Shown in pieces: positions 43,191-55,440 of a DNA stretch of 64,000 nucleotides. The translations under genes were made by a program, and so were the position numbers. This DNA comes from Actinernus sp. WN-2022 (lineage: Eukaryota; Cnidaria; Anthozoa; Actiniaria; Actinernidae): contig JAOWCC010000019.1 of assembly GCA_030867875.1 (NCBI GenBank), forward strand, positions 37,181,976 through 37,245,975. The letters are read 5' to 3'. The notes beneath the pieces were generated by a model, which did no database searches, was not told the origin of the DNA, and worked only from the letters and a program-made list of their open reading frames with translations. The first letter of the stretch is position 1, and every line of letters begins with the position of its first letter.

Positions 43191-43974
43191 CAGAACGACT
43201 TGTTTTGTCTACAACTAGCTACTTGTGCAACATCTAATGTGATGCACACAATCAGAAGCCCATACAAGGTTGCCTTCGTCATGTTTGACATTCATCCAAA
43301 TTAAAATTACACTGAGATTTCATTTTACTTCTAGGGTATGCATTTTTACTCTTTTTGTAGGGGCAGACTTCACCGTTTGCAACCTGAAATGTTATTTTAC
43401 CCTAATCCTAAAACAATGGGATTCTTTATCAGTGAAGTCCAATAGAATACGACCTACAGAACAGTGACGTCTAACCGTTTTTGTACATAGTGAAAGTTTA
43501 ACTAAAAAAATATTTTGCATTTTCGCATATTTGATTTAAGAGGCCAGACGAGTTTGAATCCTGCATCTAAATTAAAAGAATACGCCCAAATTAGATAATT
43601 TTTAAAAGAGTAGCCGGTCCTCTGACGAGGGCTACAACCATGGACAAAATGTTGGAACAGTCGACAAAAATAACTATTATTAATATGAAAAGAAAAAATA
43701 CTGGGCACAAAGTTTAAAACAGTTGAAGCTTCCCAAACCCCCTATCCCATTCATTGTTGGTTGTGAATGAATTGCCAGATTGAACGTGCGCGTAAAACAA
43801 CATAGAAGGGAGGAGAGGGGGTTAATTTAAAGAATGCTTTCAAAAACACGAGCAGTGTTCCAACTCTTTGTCCGTGATTGTAGGGTTCGAAGCGTCAGCT
43901 GCTCCTTGCTTCCCGGTGTTAACTTCTTTACCAAGGTGGACCAGCTAACAAGGCTTTTAAAATATTGAAACCAA
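43191..43974. other. No gene seen
   Basis: Intergenic. The frames at 43270 and 43502 have no domain. Confidence 0.35.
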
Positions 43975-44062
43975 TATTCCACGTGTATTCCAACTGTATT
44001 CCACGTGTATTCCAACTGTATTCCACGTGTATTCCACGTGTATTCCAAGTGTATTCCAAGTG
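43975..44062. repeat. Minisatellite of TATTCCACGTG/TATTCCAACTG units
   Basis: Eight or nine 10-11 bp units alternate CCACGTGTATT and CCAACTGTATT. The WNTRGIQLEYT-like minus frame is periodic artefact. Confidence 0.85.
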
Positions 44063-44204
44063 CATTAAAGTATATTGCAGGAAAGGAATGTTTATGATAT
44101 CTAAACGATGGTAGTGTTTCGAGTCCACAACCTTTTCCTCAAGCTTTCAATCAGAATTGACAATTACATTGTAAAGAGCACAGGACTGATTACTTCTAAT
44201 TCAG

Positions 44205-44430
44205 AGCGGCTTTTGATTGAGTGTCTCCTATTGGCTGAGAAAGTAAACCAACCAATCAGAATCCAAAGTCAAACCAAACGCAAATTGCTTTTGTTTAGGT
44301 TTGTCATTGGCTCGCAGGGAAGCCATTTATGAGTTACTTTTGATTACTCGCTCCTATGATTGGCTGGCTGTGGGTAATTTGCGTTTGGTTTTACTACACT
44401 CAACTGAAAACTGCTCTAAGTGCCTGCTTT
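44205..44430 (+). repeat. CCAAT-rich dispersed repeat, copy 1
   Basis: It contains CTATTGGCTGAGAAAGTAAA, CCAACCAATCAGAATCCAAA, CATTGGCTC and CTATGATTGGCTGGCTGTGG. Five CCAAT-type pentamers lie in both orientations within about 200 bp. A closely similar copy is inverted at 51430-51790. Confidence 0.7.
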
Positions 44431-44511
44431 GGTTTTGCGTTTGCTTAGCCTTTCTATTGGCTGTGAATTTTGTTGTTGTAATTATCAGCCAATCGAGTTC
44501 TAAACTGAATA

Positions 44512-44995
44512 GGCCATTTATAGGAAACAGTCACGTGCTGATATATCACTTCAATAACCAATGAATTGAGTTCGTGATCCCATAGGAAAGGCCTTACTGA
44601 ACAGTAAACAAACGCTGTTTTAGAAAGATTGACAATCATGGAGGTGGAAAATAGCATGACATGAGGTTAATAATTTTGCATCCAGGAATGAGTAAAGTGG
44701 AATCGAAAACAGTATCGTAGAATAAGTAGGAATGCAATCACGTGGTTGTACTGGGTGGCAAATAAATTATAATGCATATATTTAAAGGCACTGGTACGAG
44801 ATTTGTAGTGTTATTAGCGGGCCTGTTTGTAAATGCTATTTTCCACCTCCAATCGATTGTCAATCGTTCTAAACAGCGTTTTAGAGAGCTTGTCATCTAG
44901 CAGTCATGGCAACGCCTTTCCCATAGGGATCACGAACTTAATTTATTCGTTAATGAAGTATTATATCAGCATGTGACTGGTGTTACGTCAATCAA
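44512..44995. mobile_element. TIR element with about 150-bp arms
   Basis: TCACGTGCTGATATATCACT, GAGTTCGTGATCCCATAGG and GGAGGTGGAAAATAGCAT on the left pair with ATGCTATTTTCCACCTCC, CCTTTCCCATAGGGATCACG and CAGCATGTGACTGGTG on the right. Confidence 0.75.
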
Positions 44996-45134
44996 ACCGC
45001 CCTAAAGGCGTTGTAGTGAGGAGTTTTAGTAGTAGTAGACAGGTCTGCGAATCCACGTACATCTCAGTTTTTTTATATAGCATGCAGACCTAAGAAATAT
45101 CTATATTTGTGGGCTTATGAATATTTAACAATTA

Positions 45135-45365
45135 TTAACCGAAGTGGAGGTGAATAGTGGTGGATATTTACCGAGCCGCTTGTTTTAGTATATACCATAC
45201 CAGTGAATAGCCAGCACCAAACAGTTTATTTTCTGTCAAATGGACAAAAACTCGCGCGAGGTGATCGCTGCTTCGCCCGTAGGTGAATAGCAAGGGATAT
45301 TCGGCTCCGAAATAGCCAATCAGAGCGCGCGAAAACCACTATTCACTGGTGTGGTATATACAGCT
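45135..45365. mobile_element. MITE family C copy
   Basis: GAAGTGGAGGTGAATAGTGG and TTTTAGTATATACCATACC lie at the left, and CACTATTCACTGGTGTGGTA then TATAC at the right. The middle (CCAGCACCAAACAGTTTATT) is shared with 32800-33050. Confidence 0.75.
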
Positions 45366-46017
45366 ATTTCAACAAGGTTGTCCCGGACAAGCGACATTCG
45401 CAGACCGCAATGGATTGTGGTTCTAACTGTGGAGCTGTGCGTAACGGATAAACTACGGTGTAATTGGAAAATCGATTCTCGGGAGACCATTAATATTCGT
45501 CTAAAGTTTTTGACCCAAAAACAAACGAATTCACCAGACTTTAGCTACAACCACAAATCGAATGTCATTTGTCAGAGGCGACGTTTGTTGAAATAGCTGT
45601 GTACTAAATACTGTTTCGTGAAGTGTGGTTATATATTGTTAAATTGCTATTTTAATCTTTTAGTTATCGATTTTAACGGTTCTCCTGGAAACCAACTGTT
45701 GTAAACTTGTTGAGATTCCGTTTTAAAATAAAGATTGAGCGATAGGTTTTGCGGAAACAAGCTTTTAAATGGTTACAGTGTACAAAAGTTCAAATCTCGA
45801 CATGTTTTACACAAGACCAAGGGTTAAGAGGAAAATTGCATGAATTAAGACTTTCATAAGTCAACGGTTGTATTGGCTCAGTTTTATTAGTTACTAAATT
45901 TGGGACTTGTTGATAATAAATACGAAAATTCGAAACTTCTTGCAAAAATACTGTTTTTAGTAGAAATTTCTAGGGAAATGTTTAACAAAAAAAGCGTTGT
46001 CCTTGTGTACAATGCAT
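45366..46017. other. No gene seen
   Basis: An 81-codon frame at 45351-45596 starts in the MITE and shows no recognisable domain. Confidence 0.35.
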
Positions 46018-46461
46018 CCTCGCTCTACAATTACCAATAATCAGTAAATGGCAAACGCGCTTGAAATACCGATTATTGGTATTACTACGACAAATCCTAA
46101 CCCGAACCATAAACCGAACCCTAACCATCGGACGAGTTCGCGGGTAAATGACGTGTTCTCACTCACCTAGAGCTAGGGTCCACAGGTAACAAGAAGAGAA
46201 GGTAAACAAGAGAATTTTTTTTCTTGAGCGCTCCTACTCGGGCTTCAACTCGTAATCGTGTCCGTGTTGTGCTTGGCAGTGCAGGCGTCGCGACCACTAC
46301 ACTAAGCGCGTCTACCGCCGTTCGGATTTGGACAATTGTTTATCTTTATCCTTGACTGGTTTTAAGAATGTCATTGTTTAATTTGTGTTCCAGAATTAGC
46401 GATTGTTGATAATTGAAGAGCAAAAGCCAATTACTGATTATTGGTAATTGTAGAACGAGGA
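46018..46461. mobile_element. TIR element enclosing a tRNA-like segment
   Basis: CTCGCTCTACAATTACCAAT plus AATCAGTAA pairs with TTACTGATTATTGG and TAATTGTAGAACGAG, 444 bp apart. Between them is a tRNA-like minus-strand stretch and a degenerate AACCCTAACC patch near 46118. Confidence 0.65.
46235..46325 (-). ncRNA. tRNA-like sequence (possible SINE head)
   Basis: On the minus strand CTTAGTGTAGTGGTCGCGAC is an A-box-like start (as in Asp/Glu tRNAs), followed by GAGTTGAAGCCC where a B box would lie. The B box is degenerate, so it is unlikely to be a functional tRNA. Confidence 0.35.
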
Positions 46462-46689
46462 TATGTTGTTGTGTAACATCCGCATTCCCAGTAACCTGTG
46501 TAGCGGGGCGGCGCAAGGGAGAGGGGAAAGAAAAGAGGGCTGGGGAGACGTTCCCAGTGCCTCCTCGACTTACAGGAAAATATAGAGGAGCAATGGAAAC
46601 GAGAACGGGTAGTATAATTATGTTTTCGGCATATGTCCGAAAAAACCACGTGAAACATGCACATTAAGCTAACTAATTAAAGTTACTCC

Positions 46690-46830
46690 TTCATGGGGGT
46701 TTATCACGCGGAGGCCTTATTGGTTAGAAACGATTGGTTTTGTTCCATTAGTCTCACCGGAGCAGTTTCAGAACGAGTTTACCTGGAGAAAACAGCTTTT
46801 TATTTTCCTGGAACTCAACATGGCCGCCAA
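46690..46830. repeat. Dispersed repeat related to the MITE at 16372
   Basis: GTTTCAGAACGAGTTTACCT and GAACTCAACATGGCCGCCAA are inverted relatives of the 16390-16460 segment. Confidence 0.6.
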
Positions 46831-48955
46831 GTGAAAAAAAATAGGTACCCAGTGGGTACGTGTGTCTACTGCTTTTGTAATACAAATGTAAAGCTGAGGC
46901 CCCTCTGAGATTTTGGGTGGGGCTGCGCCACTGGGTCTCCATTAGCGGTGACCCTATTTCAGACCAAAATATAATATTTTCCATACCGTTTTTTGGACCT
47001 GTACTGATCTCTGTCATTACAAGATAAATAAATGGAAATGTACGCCTTCGTATTTTACTGAAAAAATCGTAACCTATTCCAGACCAAAATGTATAGCCTA
47101 TTTCAGACTAAAACAGCTTGAAAAGCATACTCTTTTGTGTGGCATATACTTATATGGCAGGTGTACCCCCTGCAGGCAGGCTATAGGTTTTGATAATGAC
47201 TTTCATTTCACTGGAATAGTGTTATGGTCAATGAAAATTGTTGTCTAGTCGTGCACTGAAAAGTTGGGGAAACGTCGGGAATTTTTTCCTCGATGGGTGG
47301 CAATAATATTAACCTTGAGAACTCTGTGTAAACTGAGAATACTAGCCAGCTTATACATACGCTGAGTCATGAAGCAGGGATTATCAATTTTATTGAGTTG
47401 TACTGATAGTTTTATTTGTATAATTACATTAGAAGTATTTATAACATAATTGACATTAATAATCTGAATGTGAGTCATAATTATACGAGTCTAAGATCGT
47501 CAAGGTGTGTATATAGATGACGGCCGCAGCTAGTGGGGGACAAGGGGGCATGCAGTTGCCCCACCTCCTTGATTTTTTTTTTCTAATGTATAACCAGAAT
47601 GACATTTAAAAAAAGTTGTATTTACTAAATAATAACACAATAGCTATATGGTATAAAGTTTTTATTAATAATAAAGCATATAAAGGCTTTACAGTGTTGA
47701 CTGCAATGTCATATTGGTTAATTAATGCAACTTGTATTATATGTTAGATAATGTTGATCAGCAAACATTTATTTTGTTGGTGGTCTCAGATGTTTAATTG
47801 ATAAGGAACCAGTCATTATTGGGGGGTCTTGTAAACAAAATATTGGAGAAAAGGGGGGCCCCAAAATATTTTCAGGTACTCTAGAGGGATCTTGAAAATT
47901 AATTGGATACCAAAGGGGGGTTGCTTTAAAAAGAACATTTGCAGGCTAACAGGGTTCTTGCAATTTTTTTTATTCAAATCATTTCTCTTCCACCCCCCTC
48001 CAAGTTAAATACTAACTGGTCACTTGCAAGTTTTCATTTAACACAAATTTAACATACAGGGTGCTATCAAGAGAGTATAAGTAAGAGAATGAATCTCGTA
48101 GTGTGTGGCGTGTAATGATAATGTTGAATCAAATCTATTTTTAGTAACCTGAAGCAAAGTGAGCATTAGCCTGCAATGCAGGCGTTTCATTTGGGAAATC
48201 GCAATATATTTGGACGAGGGAAGAATGGAGTGAGGACAAAAAGGAAGTAGGGGGAGGGGAGGAGAAGGGAAGAGAACGCCTGCCCGCAACGACTAATTTT
48301 GAAAAACGCCTAATTAGTTATGCATGTCTGATCTGTCAAAAAATTACCAGTACAATTTTCCTCGCCGATTGTAGGCCTCGGGAAATGTACATTTCCTCCA
48401 AAATTAACAGGGTTATCAACCTCTAAATCATCAACGTAACTAATGTGACATCAAGCGAATTTAATTAGTGTTTTTGTTCCAAGTTTTCTATAGCAATTTG
48501 GCTGCCACCAAGCTTTCAATTTAGTAAACAATCTGATGCGATGTATAAACCGCAGTTTTGGGTTTCGTTAACATCATTGTTTGCACATCATGAGATGGGA
48601 ATATAACTCGAAAGAATCTGAAAACAGCACTTTAACTTTCAAAATAAATTGAAAACTAGAATCAGGCACCATCGTAGTTCTTACATATGTGGCAGGAAGT
48701 TCATAGTTTTAATAGAAGTGCTTGAAATAATTTTATTAATGCGCTTGAATATGGTCGTTAACTTTTAGGCTTCCGCCACGTTTGCCCAGAAAATGTCCGA
48801 GGAAAATGAATGTTTTCTCCAAAATCAGTCGGGCTAATATAAAAATCATAAACATAACTTCTGTATAATGTCAAGCAATTTGGATTGCCTGTCTGTAATT
48901 TGTATTGTAAATCTAGCCTTCAATTCTATTTTAGAGGTGGAACAACGGCTTCGTC
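46831..48955. other. Degenerate repeats, no gene
   Basis: CCTATTTCAGACCAAAAT-type words recur at 46950-47100, and G-rich GGGGGGTCTTG / GGGGGGCCCC tracts at 47820-47930. These look like decayed MITEs. No coding exon can be supported. Confidence 0.4.
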
Positions 48956-49181
48956 ATCAAGGTCGGCACACACGAAGGGACAAGTCCCAGGGACAAGTCC
49001 CCTCGTGTGAACTAGGAAAAATCTTGTCAGTTTGTCCCCGGGACTTGTCCCCTCAATTCAAACCAGTTTGATTTGAAGGGACAAGTCCCGGGGACAAAAT
49101 TTTGTCCCGGCGACAATATTTTCCTAGTTCAGACGAGGGGACAAGTCCCAGGAACTTGTCCCTTCGTGTGTGCCGACCTTC
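48956..49181. mobile_element. GGGACAAGTCCC-rich fold-back element, copy 2
   Basis: It starts AAGGTCGGCACACACGAAGG and ends CCTTCGTGTGTGCCGACCTT, so the outer 20 bp are perfect inverses. The inside repeats GGGACAAGTCCC palindromes and the CCAGTTTGATTTGAA core of copy 1 in the opposite orientation. It is the cleaner of the two copies and defines the element's true ends. Confidence 0.85.
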
Positions 49182-49403
49182 AAGTTTCCTTCATACGAAC
49201 AAGGAAAATCAAACTTTCTCCCAAAACCCGGATGCTGAGACTCAGTCGCCATTCTTTCAACCTCAAGACAAGTTGTTGCAAACCTTTAATATTTCTGTTC
49301 CAGCCTTATTTTATAGAGATTTAGCTTTAGAGCAGGAACATTAACACGTTGGTATTCAATTGGTGGGAAGTACATCGACCTAGACCTTGAAAGTACCTTT
49401 GGA

Positions 49404-50152
49404 ACAACCTCGTGACCAGGGTCTTCTCGGTCAGATCCAAGATGGCGGCTACTCCGAGAGAAGACCCTGGTAAAGGCTGAATCACGTGACCAAAACAGAA
49501 ATCCTGGAGATTTTAATCACGTGATGTGGCATCCAATATGGCGGCCAAGCTAAATATGGAAATGTTTCATGACGTGTACAAACCATAGGTATCCCAATCC
49601 GGAGTGAGCGAGAAGCGATTAACGGTATTTCCACGCGACGAACGATGCAGTGAAAACAGGTCTACTAAATGGCTCCAAATGGAGTTTACTTGGATAAAGA
49701 AACAATGGAAAGGTATCACAAAGCTACCAGGATGTATCTAAGCTAGAAGAGAATCCTATAAAAGCCGTTAATTTTCCGTTAGCGTTGAAGTGAAGCGATC
49801 GATAGCACATGCTCAGGTTAAACGGCTTCTCCTGGCTTTACCACTGATGAAACTTACCAGAAAACTACCCAGTAATACACTACATCTATTGCTCTACCTA
49901 CACAACCTACACATTGTAAGGTTATTTAAAATCGTTTTATTGAGAAAATGTGAGAAAATTAAACTATATACGAATCATCTCCGTGGTCTCAGCCTGGTTG
50001 GCCAATAAAAAGCATTGCTAGAATAACCTTTGCGTCATAACCGAAGAGCCAATCAGAATACGTCGTAGTTCGGCCTTTACCGGGGTCTTCTCTCGAGTAA
50101 CCGCCATCTTCGATCTGACCGAGAACACCCTGGTCACGAGGTTGCCTTTGGA
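49404..50152. mobile_element. TIR element with GATGGCGG motifs in the arms
   Basis: CAACCTCGTGACCAGGGT and TCTTCTCGGTCAGATC and AAGATGGCGG on the left pair with CCGCCATCTTCGATCTGACC and ACCCTGGTCACGAGGTTG on the right. About 750 bp. A related fragment (CTCAACCTCGTCCCCAGGG) is at 22687. Confidence 0.8.
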
Positions 50153-50849
50153 AACCTTTCATTTGACCGGTTACACACACTCTGCGAAAGCTGTATACAG
50201 TTATAGCTAATCAAGTTTGTAAATCTTAGGAAATTCATGGTAAAATAACTATTACTCACCACTCTAACTCTAGTTCCCTCAAACTCCAAATCGTTGTGAC
50301 GAAATTGAAAAGACCAACTTGCGACCTCGTGAACATATGTCACCATCGGCATTTAGTCGTTATCTTCATTGCCATTTTGTGATTGGATATTGTCGCTAAA
50401 TGAAGATTCCGAGTAATGCACGAAAGCCAACGACACATTCAATTTGTCCCGAATAAAACTTCACGACCAATTATCGACAATGTTAACAAACACACTATCT
50501 TACACGCGCCATAGGACTCGATAACATAGTGTCTGCAGCTTCTTAAGAAGCAGTAGACACAAAAAGCCCGGCATTCACCGAAAGGCTTGTACGGTGATGG
50601 CTAGATTCCATCCTCCAGAAGGACGCAATCCCGAAATGCACTGCACTAAAAACTGCACTAAAATACTTCGCAGAGAGCAGGAACTTGTCTATAAGGTACT
50701 GCCTGCCAATGAAACAGCATGCAGCATAAAAGTTCTAAAAAACTGTTATTGACAGCAAATCCCTCGATGGCGTAAGGGATACCGACGGTTACGATTTCGG
50801 TTCGAATCTTCGTAGAGCCGATAATTGTTTTTTATTTAACAAATAAATA
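50153..50849. other. No gene; one tRNA-like patch
   Basis: ATGGCGTAAGGGATACCGAC is followed by CGGTTCGAATCTTCG at 50798-50812, a good B box with a weak A box. The rest is unassigned spacer. Confidence 0.35.
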
Positions 50850-51387
50850 AGCCTTAGCCATGTTTTATATTATCATAGAACACGATGGGCATTTGAGTAC
50901 ACGAGAGAAATGTTGAAGCACAAGCCGAAGGCGCGTGCTTTCAACAATTCTCGAATGACCAGTGTTTTTAGATAGTATTAAACATGGATTTAAGGCTTCT
51001 TTATCTGTTTCATAATATAGATTTACACGCGCGATGAAAGGAAACCGCCAGTTAAAAACAATATAACACGGCAAACCATGTTATATTTAACAATTAGACC
51101 CGCAACCCGAATGGGCTACGAGTCAATAGCCCATGAGGCGCAGCCGAATGGGCTATTTAACTCGTAGCCCTTGAGGGCGAGAGGTCTAATTGTTTTAGTA
51201 TAAACTAACTAGTCGGACAGTAGAAAATAATAGAAAGAAACAAATTAAAGTTGAATTTTTTTTATTATTTCGTGAAAATGCGTGCGGTTTTTCTCTACCA
51301 TGGGCTATCACAAATAGACCTATAGTAGGGTGGCCAATCAGAATGAAGGATTTGTAATAGTCCACTAGTTGGTTTATACTAAACTCT
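50850..51387. repeat. Cluster of three palindromes
   Basis: They lie at 50850-51000 (CCATGTTTTATATTATC facing GATAGTATTAAACATGG), 51089-51200 (ACAATTAGACC facing GGTCTAATTGT, with GAATGGGCTA repeats inside) and 51199-51387 (TAGTATAAACTAACTAGT facing ACTAGTTGGTTTATACTA). The middle and right hairpins abut. Confidence 0.65.
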
Positions 51388-51429
51388 GTTATAATATATA
51401 TTATGGGATCATCTTAAGAACGTGCGATT

Positions 51430-51790
51430 TGATTGGATGCTCAGCGTGCTTGATTTTGTTATAAATGCACGCTCAAGAAAAAAATCAAGCACGCTGAGAA
51501 TCCAATCAAAACAAAACGTATCGGTGATTGTTTTTCGCGAGTTTAGAGCGGTTTTCAGTTGAGTGTAGTGAAACCAAAGGCAAATTAGCCACAGCCAGCC
51601 AATCATAGGAGCGAGTAATCTCAAGTAACTCATAAATGGCTTTCCTGTGAGCCAATGACAAACCAAAGCAAAACCAAAACCAATTTTACGTTTGGTTTTA
51701 CTTTGGATTCTGATTGGTTGGTTTACTTTCTCGGCCAATAGGACAGCTTAGTAAACGCAAAACCAAAACACTTCCGACACTCGATTGAAA
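51430..51790 (-). repeat. CCAAT-rich dispersed repeat, copy 2
   Basis: Read on the minus strand it repeats CTATTGGCCGAGAAAGTAAA, CCAACCAATCAGAATCCAAA and CTATGATTGGCTGGCTGTGG of the copy at 44205. Frames in both copies (RIQSQTKRK and RIQSKTKRK) come from the repeat. Confidence 0.75.
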
Positions 51791-53198
51791 TCCGCTCTAT
51801 ATAGCTAACAGAGATAATTTCATAGACTGGGAAGAAAACATGTCCGACTTTGAGTTGTTAAGGTGTGTTGAAGAAGAGGAAATAAAAGTCGCTTCCCAAA
51901 ACTAAAAGAAAATTATCGGCTTCGTACATTAAAGCGACCACAAACTGGGATGCTAAAACGTTTGAAATTGAGAAAAGCAATGTCCACATTCTAATACAGT
52001 GTTACTCATTGAGAGTTTGATATAAAAAATGATTTAATTTAAGAAAAATGTCGGTGTTTTTTCTAACAGCCTGGTGTATTATCATGATCATTATAAAAAC
52101 AAAAATAAAACAACAACAACACAAAATCTTCCTATTTATTTATATAGTTTTACTTATTTATTCATAGTTATTGTAAATTTGTTTATTTATTGTAAAATTT
52201 GTATAGTTATCACAAAATATCTTCCATGTAAATAAGGACTTATAGCACTACCCGCCTCGATTAGCTAAGCTATCTGCGGGTGTGTTAAGTAATAAATATT
52301 TATAGATACTTGTTAATAAACTTGAAACTTATTAAAACGAGAGGAAAGCGACAACACAACAACAAGACATGACTCACCAATAACTCGACGATAACTGTAA
52401 TAAGCCTGCTTTATGCTGAAACCTGAACAATGAATTGCAAAGAATACAATGGGATTTCTCTGGTTTCATGTAGAAATTCGTTTCAGGAGTGGTTCCTGAA
52501 TGTTCCTGAATGAATAACGGGCGATAAATCTTGCAGAGAACCCAGAACTGGCAGAATTTCAAAAGAGTAGATTGGCCATGCCAACGAAGAGAGCCTCAAA
52601 AGCTACGCGCAACACGGCCATCGGAGCAGCAGTTACAACACTGTTCCTTGGGATAAAGAAAATATCCTTCTTCAGACCACAGAATCAGTAATCAGTGTCA
52701 ACTATGCAGTTGTTGTAGAAAATAATCGACATTCCTCAACTCACGTGTCCAACTCTATTGCCACTAATTCGCTAACGCTTTCTCTGTGAATGCTTTCCAT
52801 CAGGCATTTTCAACGCCTTGCACTGTCACAATGTGCAGATAAACCTCTCCTGTGCAGACCAGAAATTGTAAAAAGAAAGCACTTTGTTTCCTGCAACAGT
52901 TTTGGCCAGATGACAATATTACAACTCATTTCATTTGTAGGCTCTTGCAATTTCTGTCTTTCACTTTTATCGATTGACACGTTCTATTCTTAGCAGTTTA
53001 CTTCATCCAATAAGAAACGAGCTTTCAGATCGTCAATGTCAAGCTGTCACAATTGAACCAATCAGCGACGAAAAAAGTTGTAAACAAGTCAAGTACATTA
53101 AAATGGAGTTTTCGCTGTTGTCAGTTTGCTTTTAGATTTTTACGCGGGTTCTAAAGATAGCTTTATTTCCTTCGTCTACATTGAAGTTTATATTATAA
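51791..53198. other. No gene seen
   Basis: AT-rich. The stretch 52200-52330 (CTACCCGCCTCGATTAGCTA then TAAATATTTATAGATACTTG) has the look of a LINE 3' tail, but no coding part is attached. Confidence 0.35.
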
Positions 53199-53363
53199 AA
53201 CAAATAAAAGATGGTTCTCCTTGTTAAATAACAAAATAATGCACTTTCGAGATCTTGAAAAGCTGCTAAATGCACTCGCGTTCCGCTCGTGCATCCGCAG
53301 TTTTTCAAGACCTCGAGCGTGCATTATTTTGTTATATAACAAGGAGAACCATCTTTTATTTGT
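53199..53363. repeat. Hairpin element with about 55-bp outer arms
   Basis: AACAAATAAAAGATGGTTCT, CCTTGTTAAATAACAAAATA and ATGCAC pair with the inverse sequences on the right. The inner part pairs more weakly around TCGCGTTCCGCTCG. Confidence 0.8.
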
Positions 53364-53589
53364 TAAATAAAACATGGCTTTTAGCCAATCAGAGCGCGCG
53401 TACAATCGTATCTATATTATAAAGTTATATAATTGTTTTATATAGTTTTTATTAAGCACCTAGGTATTATTAAAGTGTCTATGAACAATATATTTTTATT
53501 TTAGATCTCAATTCTAAATCAAGTCAAAAGCAGAATGGTAAAATATATTTTGCTTTGAATGCTGTGTCGCTGAGTCAAGGAGGTTTTAA

Positions 53590-53705
53590 TATATTAAATG
53601 CTAATTATATGACGTCAGGGCAGGTATCTGCAATCACTTCTTAGTGGCTGTCAATGGGCGTTTCTACGGATATAGGAAAACATATTTCTAACATTTTATG
53701 TTGAG
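53590..53705. mobile_element. Partial copy of the MITE at 5087, opposite orientation
   Basis: GCTAATTATATGACGTCAGG, GCAATCACTTCTTAGTGG and GGGCGTTTCTACGGATATAG repeat, inverted, the right half of the 5087-5297 element. Confidence 0.7.
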
Positions 53706-54635
53706 TAATTTTTGTTTAGAAAATGTGAAATGATGAAGTTGAAGTTACTGCAGACGTGGAAAAAATTAATGATTAAAATCCAAAGTTCAATGGAACTCCC
53801 AAAAGGTAAGGATTTTTTTGGAGTTTCCGCACGTTTCGGATCTCGTTTTCCGATCTTCTTGAAACGTAGACCAGCACATTTTATTTTATTCGTTGTCCCT
53901 TGTTTATGTTTACGTATGTGCGTTTTTGTATCCATTATATAACAAATCATGTACATCGTTTTCGTTCTGACCGCCATATCAAATTGCAATCTGAATTTTG
54001 TTCCGGTGGCTCAGCTTGGTTCAGCTTGGTTTAGCTTCCTCGTTATTCTGAGCCTACCAGTGCTAATTATTGATCTTTCTATTCTTTCTCAACCTGTAAT
54101 TATTATTAATTTCAGTACGAATAAACTTGCTGTTGTTGTTGTTGTTATATGTTATCATCGGTTGGACCATTTGCGGTTTCATTGCGGTTTCGTTTCTATG
54201 TACAAGATGGCAGATAACATAAGAGGATATTTGATTTAACAATGGATTTGAGAAGAACAATACAAGCTGTTTTGTTCGGATTTACATTTTTCTCCAAGCT
54301 GTTAATGAGGGAAAAAAAGATGGAACATGAGCAAATAATCGTGCAAGTTTATTTGATTAAGTGAAATCAGCCGAAATATTTCATCCTTCCCCTAAAAGAT
54401 AAAATTCTGCCCCTTAGTTCAATTATGTTTTTCTTAAACTTAAGTAATTCATCCACGGAGACAAGAAAGCTACTTAATTAGAGTTAACTGAAGTGACGAG
54501 AACTGTTGCTCAACATACAGCACTCGTGTTCATGATTCAATGTGCTATTAGTGCACAATCGAGATACCGGCCGGTGATTTTTGATTAGCTCTTTTGCGCG
54601 TCTAAAAGGAGGTTTCAAATTCAGATGTATATTAA
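53706..54635. other. No gene seen
   Basis: Open frames on both strands (about 70-100 codons) lack domains. GAAGGTAAGG-like donor words occur but no exon chain can be built. Confidence 0.35.
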
Positions 54636-54777
54636 GCAATTATTGGATGAGGTTGAGCATGACAGCGAAAATTATCAAGACAGAGGTCTGTGTTATCTGC
54701 CGAAGGCTGAGGCTGATAACACAGACCGAGGTCTTGATAATTTTCGCTATCATGTGAAAACCGAATTCAATAATTGT
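54636..54777. repeat. Hairpin element, arms about 65 bp
   Basis: GACAGCGAAAATTATCAAGA, CAGAGGTCTGTGTTATC pair with GATAACACAGACCGAGGTC and TTGATAATTTTCGCTATC. Confidence 0.8.
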
Positions 54778-54945
54778 TTTATTATACATTTTTAAGCTCA
54801 AGTTTTAGCAAAAGAGAAAGCTATCGTAAACGAAGCTAAATGAAACGCCGCATAAAATTGGGTTGTTTACGATTGGATTTCTGCATGATTCAATATGTTT
54901 TCTTTCATATTCAAGCTAAAAATTGCATTTATTTTACGAGTTTAG

Positions 54946-55090
54946 GAGGTAGAGCTCTTGGCTTTCTCAGGTTCTGACCAGTGTCCCTGACAAACTAAAT
55001 TCTGCTTGTTCGAAATTGCATAACCCCCATAACCCCGATCTGAGGCATCAGAATATACCGGTACCAACTTCCATGTACTGAAGTGACCGG
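54946..55090 (-). pseudogene. Retroelement RNase H fragment (DIRS-like)
   Basis: On the minus strand WKLVPVYSDASDRGYGGYAI followed by GHWSEPEKAKSSTS resembles the RNase H start of DIRS-type and related retroelements (x-x-Y-S-D-A-S-x-x-G-x-G-G, then W-x-x-E-E-x-x-x-S-S-T-W-R-E). The catalytic Asp of SDAS is present. The piece stops before the W-R-E part and has no adjacent RT. Confidence 0.55.
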
Positions 55091-55440
55091 AATGTTGAAA
55101 GGAATCCCTAAAATGTACGAGAATCTCGTTTTGTGAGCGTGGCTCGAATTCATCTTCACCCCTAAGAGGTACCAATTCTAAAACAAAACATTAACCGATA
55201 TAATCTTTAATAGCGATAAAGATGAGTGACACAAGGCTGCCAAGAGCCAGCTCGGCCGAGTGATTATTAAATAAAATTATAATTAATTTTCTGACAAGCA
55301 GTTCCTGTCATATCTTTTTTCGGCTTTATAAATAATACCCTAAAAGGTACCGGGAGAATGTTACGGTGGTCATTTTAGATTTAAACGCCCTAAGCGGTAC
55401 TAAACCACGATATTTTAAGCCGTAAAAGGTACGACGATCA
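55091..55440. repeat. Degenerate CCCTAAAAGGTACC repeats
   Basis: ACCCCTAAGAGGTACC, ACCCTAAAAGGTACCG, GCCCTAAGCGGTACTA and CCGTAAAAGGTACGAC occur irregularly. This is the same style as the MITE in the HECT exon (CCCCTAAAAGATAGC), suggesting one broad family. Confidence 0.6.

Noticed and set aside
43502..43708. Hydrophobic minus frame as a receptor exon
   Set aside because: No conserved motif, no splice-consistent partners, and it lies next to LINE and minisatellite sequence.
46100..46140. Telomere-like AACCCTAACC patch
   Set aside because: It is too short and irregular, and lies inside a TIR element. It could be chance.
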